A DNA stretch of 64,000 nucleotides from Methylocystis heyeri (GTDB lineage: Bacteria; Pseudomonadota; Alphaproteobacteria; Rhizobiales; Beijerinckiaceae). The stretch is from assembly GCF_004802635.2 (NCBI RefSeq), contig NZ_CP046052.1:930001-994000 (forward strand), written 5' to 3'. Positions 54,222 to 61,078 of this stretch are shown here, piece by piece (within the stretch, counting starts at the first letter, position 1; each line of letters begins with the position of its first letter). The position numbers and the translations under genes were made by a program. The notes under the pieces were generated by a model, which did not search any database, had not been told where the DNA came from, and saw only the letters and a program-made list of their open reading frames with translations.

Positions 54222-54463
54222 TGGGCCTTTGCGGCGTCAATGCCCCGTTTTGCCCATCCGTTCTCAGCCTAGGATGCGGCGTGACCGCATACGACGAGGA
54301 GGACGCCCGACATATCTTCGGGAGCGAAGTGGCCCCGGTCTTCGGTAACAGGGAGATATGCGAAATCATCGAAGAAATCGACGTCGCCACCCTCGACGAG
54401 GCTCATGTAAGGCCGAACACGGGAGTGGTTTCGACCAGAGGGGTGTGGTTCCCGCTTTTATGA
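54221..54463 (+). CDS. small conserved-looking hypothetical protein
   Basis: The 80-residue protein is coupled to the thioredoxin gene by a one-base TGATG overlap. It contains SLGCGVTAYDEEDARHIFG, then ICEIIEEIDVATLDEAHVRPN, and ends GVWFPLL. I have the impression of similar small proteins ('GCGVTA-DE-DA...HVRPN-G...G-W-P') in other proteobacteria, but I cannot name a family. It has no signal peptide. The function is unknown; coupling suggests a link to the thiol protein. Confidence 0.55.
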   Translation: MGLCGVNAPFCPSVLSLGCGVTAYDEEDARHIFGSEVAPVFGNREICEIIEEIDVATLDEAHVRPNTGVVSTRGVWFPLL

Positions 54464-54545
54464 TTTTGTTGAAATACGCTGAAGCGCCGCCCACGTAGCG
54501 GCTAGCAAATGCATACATTTCTCCCGGGAGCGAGGGGCTCCGGAT

Positions 54546-54566
54546 CCCTCCCCCTCAAGGGGAGGG
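54546..54566. repeat. GC-rich palindrome between convergent genes
   Basis: CCCTCCCC (54546-54553) and GGGGAGGG (54559-54566) make a perfect 8-bp stem with a 5-base loop. This 'CTCCCC-CTCAA-GGGGAG' unit is a common intergenic palindrome in Rhizobiales genomes and may end transcripts from both sides. Confidence 0.55.
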
Positions 54567-54589
54567 TGAGCCATAGGGCCGGTTTCCCT

Positions 54590-55264
54590 TTAATCGCTGC
54601 GCGCGGGGATCGAAATCCGGGGCGGGTTGCCAAGCCTTTTATCGAGATAGGCGTCGACTTCCGCGATCAGGGGATCGATCCTGTCTTCGAAAAAGTGATT
54701 GGCGCCTTTGACGACCGCATGTTCGATCGAGATGCCTTTTTGCGTCTTGAGCTTTTCGATGACGCTGGTGACTTCCTTCAGAGGAGCCACACGGTCGAGG
54801 TCGCCGTGGATGAACAGGCCCGAGGAGGGGCAGGGGGCGAGAAAGGAATAATCGAAGCGGTTCGCGGGCGGGGCTACCGATACGAAGCCTTCGATTTCAG
54901 GCCGGCGCATCAGCAGCTGCATGCCGATCCACGACCCGAACGAAACGCCGGCGATCCAGCAGGCGCGCGCCTCCGGGTTGACCGCCTGGGCCCAATCGAG
55001 CGCGGCCGCGGCGTCGGAGAGCTCGCCGGCGCCATGGTCGAAGGCGCCCTGGCTGCGGCCGACGCCCCGGAAGTTGAATCGCAAAACCGAAAAGCCACGC
55101 TCCGCGAAAGCGTAATAGAGGTGGTAGACGATCTGATTGTTCATCGTCCCGCCGAACTGCGGGTGCGGGTGCAGCACGATGGCGATAGGCGCACCGCGCG
55201 TCGCGGACTGGTGGAAGCGGCCTTCAAGCCTCCCTGCCGGTCCGGTGAAGATGACTTCGGGCAT
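54590..55264 (-). CDS. alpha/beta hydrolase
   Basis: This 224-residue protein has the alpha/beta-hydrolase fold. The oxyanion HPHPQFGGTMNNQIV segment, the nucleophile Ser in IAGVSFGSWIG, an acid Asp in GDLDRVAPL and the catalytic His in GANHFFEDR are all present. There is no signal peptide or lid insertion. It belongs to the small cytosolic group with the HPHP motif, whose substrates are mostly unknown esters or thioesters. Confidence 0.85.
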   Translation of the reverse strand: MPEVIFTGPAGRLEGRFHQSATRGAPIAIVLHPHPQFGGTMNNQIVYHLYYAFAERGFSVLRFNFRGVGRSQGAFDHGAGELSDAAAALDWAQAVNPEARACWIAGVSFGSWIGMQLLMRRPEIEGFVSVAPPANRFDYSFLAPCPSSGLFIHGDLDRVAPLKEVTSVIEKLKTQKGISIEHAVVKGANHFFEDRIDPLIAEVDAYLDKRLGNPPRISIPARSD

Positions 55265-55502
55265 CAGGTTCCCCTCGAGGAATGCCGGCCCACGTCCGGC
55301 TATTCCCTAAAACTTTGATTTTCTCGCGACTTATGGAGAAACCGCGTCGCGCGTTAATGAAAATTTTCGCGCGCTTACGCTTCTAGCATGAGGCGTAGCT
55401 GAAAAAGCAAGCATTTTCGACGTGGAAAAGGCCGGCGGACGTCAGACCGTCGGCGCGTCCCTGAAATTCCTCAAGTTCCGCGCAACCGGCGGCTGCTTGC
55501 CC

Positions 55503-56228
55503 TCAACCTTCGCGGGTCGGCAAAGCGGCCACTTTCTTGTTCATCTCCACGGCGACGTCCGCTTCGGGATTGATTTTTCCCAGAATCCCGACGGCGCCCG
55601 ACAGGTTCCTGATGATGATCTCATGAACATGTTCCAGCCACGCTTCCGTATTGCTGGCGCCTTCCTCGGCTCGGGCCGCGCGTTCCTCGGCGTGAGCGAC
55701 GCGCTCTTCCGCCCTCAGGGCTCTGGTTCCGGCTTTCTTGAGTTCCTCCTCGGCCCGCGCGAGCAGCTCCTCGCATCTCAGCGCGCGCGTTTCGGTCTCG
55801 CGGAGCGCTTCTTCCGTCCTGTCTGCGCGCTCGTCCGCGCGGGCGACCCGGTCTTCGGCTCGGGCCGCGCGCTGCTCGGCGGCGTTCAGCTTGAATTGAA
55901 GCTCGCGCAGGAGCTGTTCCGTTTCCCGGGCGCGATCCTCCATATCCGCCGTCCGGCCTTCCGCGGAGGCAAGCTCGCCGCGCAATTGGCGGATGGTGGA
56001 AAGGGCCCAGGATTCGATGTCCCTGGCGCGCTTGTCCATCAGTTCCACGGCTCCGGCGGCCTTTGCTATCAGCTCGAGCGCGGCGGGCAGGTCGGGGCGG
56101 GCGGCGGGCGGTGCATCCGTGCGGTTCTTCGCGAGGCCGACAGAGAGCTTTCGTTGCAGTTCCTGCAGATTGATCAGGTCGGCCGTCTTCTGGTCGTCGC
56201 GCACGACTTCAAGCTTGTTCGCCAACAT
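55503..56228 (-). CDS. long coiled-coil protein
   Basis: The 241-residue protein is dominated by an uninterrupted coiled coil (about residues 75-200) built of near-perfect heptads such as RAARAEDRVARADERADRTE. Before it lies an Asp/Pro-rich stretch and after it a short globular tail. There is no signal peptide or membrane segment. It resembles nothing I can name; the internal repeats suggest growth by duplication of a unit of about 14 residues. It may be a structural or polar scaffold protein. Confidence 0.7.
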   Translation of the reverse strand: MLANKLEVVRDDQKTADLINLQELQRKLSVGLAKNRTDAPPAARPDLPAALELIAKAAGAVELMDKRARDIESWALSTIRQLRGELASAEGRTADMEDRARETEQLLRELQFKLNAAEQRAARAEDRVARADERADRTEEALRETETRALRCEELLARAEEELKKAGTRALRAEERVAHAEERAARAEEGASNTEAWLEHVHEIIIRNLSGAVGILGKINPEADVAVEMNKKVAALPTREG

Positions 56229-56425
56229 CTCACTCTCCCGTACAAACCCGGAGCGCCGCCATCCTAACTTTGCCGTTCGAAATCTGGCCAGTTGTGGAAA
56301 ACCGAAATCGCGGGCGACACGCGGGAGCGAGCGGTAAACGAATTTCGTTGCGCTTATGAACGGGCCTCAATAAGCTATAAAAATAGTCTACTTTGGCGAC
56401 GATCGCCACCCAGCAGGTGACCCCG

Positions 56426-57397
56426 ATGCGTTTGTTCCACTCCCGCGCGACAATGGCAGCCGCTTTTATCCTTTCGACAATCCCAGCCGCCGGAGCGAAA
56501 GACGCATGGTCTGGATGTCGCAGCGCGGACCCGGAGACGCGGATTTCCGGCTGTTCGCAGGTGATCGAAAGAATCGCCAAGGAATCCAAGCACAATAAGG
56601 TCGCAGCTTACGCCAATCGCGCCAGCGCCTATCAATTGAAAGGGAAGCTGGACGAGGCCATCGCCGATTACGGCAAGGCTCTCGAGGTCGATCCAGGCTC
56701 GGCGGCGATCCTCTCCGGGCGCGGCGCGGCCTATCGGGCGAAGGGCGATCTCGAAAACGCCCTCAAGGATTATAGTGCGGCGATCGCAGCCCACGCCAAG
56801 GACGAGGCCGCCTATTTCGGGCGCGGCGGGGTGTTTTACGCCAAGGCGGAATATGACCGCGCCATCGCCGATTACGACGAGGCGCTGAAGCTCTCGCCCA
56901 AGGACGCCAAGATTCTCGCGGCGCGGGCTCTCGCATGGCGGCAGAAAGGCGATCCAGAAAAGGAATTGTCCGATCTCAACGAGGCGGTCAGGCTGGACAA
57001 GCGTTCGACGGCCGCCCTCGCAGCCCGAGGCGCCTACTACCAATCGAAGAAAGACTACGCCCACGCCGAAACCGATCTCGCCGAGGTCGCGAAGCTGGAG
57101 CCGAAATCGTCTCAGGCGCAGAACAATCTCGGTCTTTCGCTGCACGGCGCCGGGGACTACGACAAGGCCATTGCGGCCTACGACGCGGCGATCAAGCTCG
57201 ATCCAAACAATGCGGCGGCCTTTCTCAACCGCGCCAACGCCTGGCGTGGAAAGCATGATCTCGAGCGCGCGAAGCAGGACTATGAAGCGGCTCTGAAGCT
57301 CAAGCCGGACCTCGCTTCGGCCCGAAAGGGGGCGGAAGACGTCGAGAAGCTGCTGGCGAAGAAAGCCGCGGCGGGCGCAGCCCCCTCGGCGCAGTAG
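56426..57397 (+). CDS. secreted TPR-repeat protein
   Basis: This 323-residue protein has a signal peptide (MRLFHSRATMAAAFILSTIP, cleavage near AAGA), then two Cys in the first helix pair. Seven or so tetratricopeptide repeats follow, for example AYANRASAYQLKGKLDEAIA and AQNNLGLSLHGAGDYDKAIA. The periplasm is the likely site, where TPRs scaffold protein complexes. The ATG follows AGCAGGTG. The partners are unknown. It is followed by a palindromic repeat and an IS. Confidence 0.8.
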   Translation: MRLFHSRATMAAAFILSTIPAAGAKDAWSGCRSADPETRISGCSQVIERIAKESKHNKVAAYANRASAYQLKGKLDEAIADYGKALEVDPGSAAILSGRGAAYRAKGDLENALKDYSAAIAAHAKDEAAYFGRGGVFYAKAEYDRAIADYDEALKLSPKDAKILAARALAWRQKGDPEKELSDLNEAVRLDKRSTAALAARGAYYQSKKDYAHAETDLAEVAKLEPKSSQAQNNLGLSLHGAGDYDKAIAAYDAAIKLDPNNAAAFLNRANAWRGKHDLERAKQDYEAALKLKPDLASARKGAEDVEKLLAKKAAAGAAPSAQ

Positions 57398-57402
57398 CGC
57401 GC

Positions 57403-57502
57403 TAGAGCGCATTCATGTTTCATGGAAACACGAATACGCTCTAAGCTTTTGTTTTGACGCGTTTCCCACGCCGAACCGGCGTCCACTTCGGCTGGAAACG
57501 CT
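57403..57502. repeat. two-hairpin palindromic intergenic repeat (interrupted by IS)
   Basis: The first hairpin has outer arms TAGAGCG (57403-57409) and CGCTCTA (57437-57443) with inner TGTTTC/GGAAACA. After a TTTTGTTTTGAC linker, GCGTTTCC and GGAAACGC enclose GCCGAA/TTCGGC (57459-57500). It is the same unit, in opposite orientation, as 37051-37150. The copy continues as 58342-58388 on the other side of the IS. Confidence 0.75.
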
Positions 57503-57506
57503 CTAG

Positions 57507-58337
57507 GGCCTGTTGAGAATCAGGATTCCCATTTTGGTGGAAGGATGATTCAAGCTCCGAAAGGAGTTTGCAATGCCCCGATTCTGTCTGACGGACGGCC
57601 AATGGTCGAAGCTGGAGCCCTTTTGTCTTGGCAAGCCCTCCGATCCCGGCCGGACCGGGAGCGATGGGCGATTGTTTTTAGAGGCGATCTTGTGGATTGC
57701 GCGCACGGGCAGCCCCTGGCGCGATCTGCCTCCCGCCTTCGGCAAGTGGAACACCGTGTTCAAACGCTTTCGCGATTGGGTGAAGGCCGATGTGTTCAAG
57801 CGGATGTTTGACGCCGTGTCGGACGATCCAGACATGGAATACGCCATGATCGACGCCACCATCGTCAAGGTCCACCGCCATGGACAGGGCGCAAAAGGGG
57901 GACTCAGGGCCAGGCCATAGGCAAATCCAAAGGCGGCTGGACCACCAAAATCCTCGCGCTCACCGACGCGCTCGGCAATTTGGTCCGCTTCGTTCTGCTG
58001 CCGGGGCAACGCTTCGACACGGTCGGCGTCGCGCCTTTGATCGAGGGCGTCGAATTTGGCGCGCTGCTCGCCGACAAGGCCTTCGACAGCGACTGGATCG
58101 TCGCCGAACTGAACGAGCGCGGCGCGCAAATCGTCATCTCCCAACATCCAAGACGAAACGCGCCTCTCGCCATCGACATCGAGCTTTACAAAGCCCGTCA
58201 CCTCATCGAAAACTTCTTCGGCAAACTCAAGGAGTTCAAGCGGATCGCCCTGCGCGCCGACAAAACCGATCAAAGCTTCACAGCCATGATCCGCCTCGCC
58301 GCCGCGCTCATCAATTCGCGATGAATCTCAACAAGCC
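57507..58337. mobile_element. IS5-family insertion sequence (IS427-like)
   Basis: This 831-bp element has ends GGCCTGTTGAGA (57507) and TCAACAAGCC (58337), imperfect inverted repeats. It is flanked by a perfect 4-bp target duplication, CTAG, at 57503-57506 and 58338-58341, the usual IS5-type target. It carries a transposase split by a frameshift. The site is the junction between two palindromic elements, so no gene was broken. Confidence 0.85.
57573..58324 (+). CDS. IS5-family transposase, two frames
   Basis: The first frame (57573-57920) encodes the N-terminal part MPRFCLTDGQWSKLEPF through AMIDATIVKVHRHGQGAKGG with the first catalytic Asp. The second (in frame by about 57903, ending 58324) encodes GWTTKILALTDALGN, LADKAFDSD with the second Asp, and LIENFFGKLKEFKRI with the Glu. 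A slippery AAAAGGGGG (57893-57901) lies at the junction, so a -1 shift joins them into a complete DDE enzyme of about 250 residues. This is normal for this IS group, not decay. Confidence 0.85.
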
Positions 58338-58341
58338 CTAG

Positions 58342-58388
58342 AGCATTTTCAAGTCGGGTGGAAACACCCGACGACCCGGAAAATGCAT
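58342..58388. repeat. palindromic element, right half of IS target
   Basis: GCATTTTC (58343-58350) pairs with GAAAATGC (58379-58386), and inside it GTCGGGTG (58353-58360) pairs with CACCCGAC (58365-58372). It directly continues the repeat left of the IS5 element once the CTAG duplication is removed. Confidence 0.75.
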
Positions 58389-58540
58389 CAATCAGGAACC
58401 TCGAGCGCCGATTTTGATTCCGTCGAAACCGAAGGCGCTTCAGCCGATTGCGTGTCGCGGTGGCGATCATTCGGTAGGGCCGGCCGGGCCGGCCCCGCCT
58501 GCAACTGCATGAATGGGACAGCGCGGGTGCGGCGCTCGGC

Positions 58541-60232
58541 TCATTCCACCAGAAACTGCCGCATCATGCCCATGTCTTCATGTTCCAGTATGTGGCAGTG
58601 GAACATGAAGCGGCCCTTGAAGTCGCCGAAAGGCTTCAGGATTCTAAGCTTTTCGCCGGGGAACACGAGAACCGTGTCCTTGAGGCCGCTATCCACGAAG
58701 CCTTCGCGCAGCGAGGCATAGGCCTCGTCGTCGCCCTCGAAACTCCGGCTGACGATCTGGAACTGCTGGCCGTGGAGATGAATGGGGTGGGGCATGGAGA
58801 ACATCATCCCGCACCCGCCGCCCATCATTCCGCCCATGCCTCCGCCGCCGCCCATTCCCATTCCGCCCATTCCCATGCCGCGCATGCCGCCCATGCCGCA
58901 GTTCCCCATCGTTCCCATTCCGCCCATCGCCCCAGCGCCGTGGTCGTGGAAAATGTCGATGAGTTGCAGGCTGTCCACGGGGAAGCGCTCGCCCGGCTGG
59001 ATGTCGTCGCCGTAGGCCCGGCCATTGAGCAACATGTTCATGGGCGCTTCGGAAATCTTGATCGCCGCCGGATTGTCGGCATTGGCGGCCTCCTCGAGGC
59101 GCCGGCGGGGGAGGAGCTTCGCCAGCGACTTCGGCAAGACCGCGCCGACGTCCGCGGCGCGCGCGACGTTGAAAACCGCGATCGGGTAATCGCCTCCGGG
59201 CGCAAGGCCTTGCTCCATCATGGCGCCGCCCATCATTCTTTCGGCCATGCGGGGCAGCGCGCCGTAGAACCTGGCGCTGCGCAGGGTCAGCGTGGAGCCG
59301 ATCGGGCGGCCCGAGAAATCCGCCCATATGTCGAGCCGCTCCCCCGGCGCCAGCATGACATAGGGCCTGGTTTCGGGCGCCTCCAGGAGGCCGCCGTCGA
59401 CGCCGAGCACGGTGACGGGCGCGCCGTCGTCCCAGGCCAGCTTATAAACGCGGGCGTTGGAGGCGTTCAGCACGCGGAGCCGATAGGCGCGGCTCGCAAC
59501 GTCGAAGCGCGCATCGGCTCGACCGTTGACCAGAATGCGCCGGCCATAAAAGCCGAACATGCTCATATGCATGCCGCCGCCGTAAATCAGCTGATTGGCG
59601 TCGTCGAGGGTGCGGTCCTGTATGACGAGCGGGAGTTCGAATTCCCCCGAGGGAAGTCCGAGGGCGCGTTCTTCCTCGTCGTCGACGATGATCGCGCCGG
59701 CCAGTCCGCGGTAAACCTGCGTCGCGGTCGCCTCATGCGGATGCGGATGGTAGAGGTTCATGCCCGCCCGATTGAGCATTTCGAATTCGTAGACATAGGT
59801 CTCGCCCGGATCGAAGGCGTAATCCGGATGGCCGTCCATCGCTTCGGGAACATGCAGGCCGTGCCAATGGGTGATGTGCCGTTCAGGCAATTCGTTGCGC
59901 AGGCGAATGCGAATCTTCTGGCCTCGCGAGAAGCGCAGGACTGGGCCGAGATAGCTGTTCGCGAGCGGCGTCAGCGTGTTTTCCGGCCCGGTGAGCAAGG
60001 TGGCGTCGTAGCGCCAGACCTTTGTCTCCGGTCCCGGCAGGATCGGCGCGGAGCCGGGCCTGGCTACGAGTTCCAGATCGACGTCGGGACGAAAACTCTC
60101 CGAGGCCTGCCGGGGCGGAATTTTCTTCATGGCCATATCGGCGCGGCCGACGCCGGGGACGGCGAGCGACGCGCAGACTCCGGCAGCGCCCGAAAGCAGC
60201 TCCCGGCGGGAGAAGAAGGTTGTTTTCGGCAT
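58541..60232 (-). CDS. Tat-exported multicopper oxidase with Met/Gly-rich insert
   Basis: This 563-residue oxidase is similar to CueO/CopA-type enzymes that oxidise cuprous copper in the periplasm. A twin-arginine signal (FFSRRELLSGAAG) begins it. The copper sites are intact: THWHGLHVPE, LYHPHPHEATATQ, MPHPIHLHGQQFQ and MFHCHILEHEDMGMM. Between about residues 425 and 475 is a Met/Gly-rich insert built of GMGGM-type units with two Cys, likely a copper-binding loop. A 9-bp inverted repeat lies 28 bases upstream of the start, and bcp precedes it on the same strand. Confidence 0.92.
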   Translation of the reverse strand: MPKTTFFSRRELLSGAAGVCASLAVPGVGRADMAMKKIPPRQASESFRPDVDLELVARPGSAPILPGPETKVWRYDATLLTGPENTLTPLANSYLGPVLRFSRGQKIRIRLRNELPERHITHWHGLHVPEAMDGHPDYAFDPGETYVYEFEMLNRAGMNLYHPHPHEATATQVYRGLAGAIIVDDEEERALGLPSGEFELPLVIQDRTLDDANQLIYGGGMHMSMFGFYGRRILVNGRADARFDVASRAYRLRVLNASNARVYKLAWDDGAPVTVLGVDGGLLEAPETRPYVMLAPGERLDIWADFSGRPIGSTLTLRSARFYGALPRMAERMMGGAMMEQGLAPGGDYPIAVFNVARAADVGAVLPKSLAKLLPRRRLEEAANADNPAAIKISEAPMNMLLNGRAYGDDIQPGERFPVDSLQLIDIFHDHGAGAMGGMGTMGNCGMGGMRGMGMGGMGMGGGGGMGGMMGGGCGMMFSMPHPIHLHGQQFQIVSRSFEGDDEAYASLREGFVDSGLKDTVLVFPGEKLRILKPFGDFKGRFMFHCHILEHEDMGMMRQFLVE

Positions 60233-60259
60233 TTTTCATCCCCTGGCGCGACTCGAAAG

Positions 60260-60285
60260 CGTAGCCCTCCAGAGCGAGGGCTACG
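60260..60285 (-). promoter_or_regulatory. inverted repeat upstream of multicopper oxidase
   Basis: CGTAGCCCT (60260-60268) and AGGGCTACG (60277-60285) form a perfect 9-bp dyad with an 8-base spacer, ending 28 bases before the oxidase start codon at 60232. It could be a regulator operator, an mRNA leader hairpin or the bcp terminator; the absence of a T run on the minus strand argues against the last. Confidence 0.5.
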
Positions 60286-60400
60286 TCTTATTTGGCGATT
60301 CGGCGTCGGCGGCGAAACTGCGGCAGATTGGTCCAGGCGCTCGCATTCGTCCGCACGAACGGGATCGTTCGGACGACAAGAGTCGGGTTGGTGCGTGCGT

Positions 60401-60883
60401 CTAAAGCGCCTTCGCCGCCGCGAGGACCGCTTCGGCGTGGCCGGGCACTTTCACCTTCCGCCAGATTTTGGCGATCTTCCCGTCGGGGCCGATGAGGAAA
60501 GTCGTGCGCTCGACCCCCATGTATTTGCGCCCGTACATGCTTTTCTCGACCCACACCCCATAGGCCGCGAGCGCCTCCTTGGCCTCGTCGGCGGCGAGGG
60601 GGATCGAGAGTTCGTATTTCTCGCGGAATTTGTCGTGTTTCTTGGGCGAATCGGGGGACATGCCCAGGATCGCGGTTCCGGCCTCGGCGAATTCTTTTTG
60701 CAGGGCGTTGAATTCGATAGCCTCCTTGGTGCAGCCGGAGGTATCGTCCTTGGGGTAGAAATAGAGCGCGAGCTTTCTGCCGCGGAAGTCTGCGAGAGAC
60801 ACGCTCTCGCCCCCGGCGCCGGGAAGTGTGAAAATCGGCGCGGCGCCGCCTTCTTCGAGAGCGACTGTCGCTGCAGTGGTCAT
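60401..60883 (-). CDS. bcp: peroxiredoxin Bcp, 1-Cys form
   Basis: This 160-residue thiol peroxidase reduces hydroperoxides. The active site is YFYPKDDTSGCTKEAIEF with the peroxidatic Cys; the resolving Cys usually found five residues later is Ile, so it works as a 1-Cys enzyme or uses an external thiol. The rest (VIGPDGKIAKIWRKVKVPGH-like C-terminus) is standard. It is divergent from the AsmA-like gene and 168 bases ahead of the multicopper oxidase. Confidence 0.92.
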   Translation of the reverse strand: MTTAATVALEEGGAAPIFTLPGAGGESVSLADFRGRKLALYFYPKDDTSGCTKEAIEFNALQKEFAEAGTAILGMSPDSPKKHDKFREKYELSIPLAADEAKEALAAYGVWVEKSMYGRKYMGVERTTFLIGPDGKIAKIWRKVKVPGHAEAVLAAAKAL

Positions 60884-61078
60884 CGCGCTTTCCCTTCCAA
60901 AGGAGAAATCCTATCCTTGAGCAGTTTGCAAAGCGGCCCGTTTTAGGCAAGCGCCAAAGCTAGGCGGTTACAGCCCATTTTTTCAGCGTGAGACGAAATG
61001 GCGCCATCCTTTTGGGTTAGCGGCCATGGGCTCGGGATCTTCCGCGGAGCGCGGGAAGCGATCAAGTAGCGGGGACGA

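Noticed and set aside
57573-58324. Transposase frameshift as evidence of a dead IS
   Set aside because: The A4G5 slippery stretch at the junction and intact catalytic residues in both frames indicate programmed frameshifting.
58580-60946. 788-residue plus-strand frame opposite the multicopper oxidase
   Set aside because: It is antisense to a protein with complete copper motifs; the His/Ala-rich content is a by-product of the Met/Gly codons.
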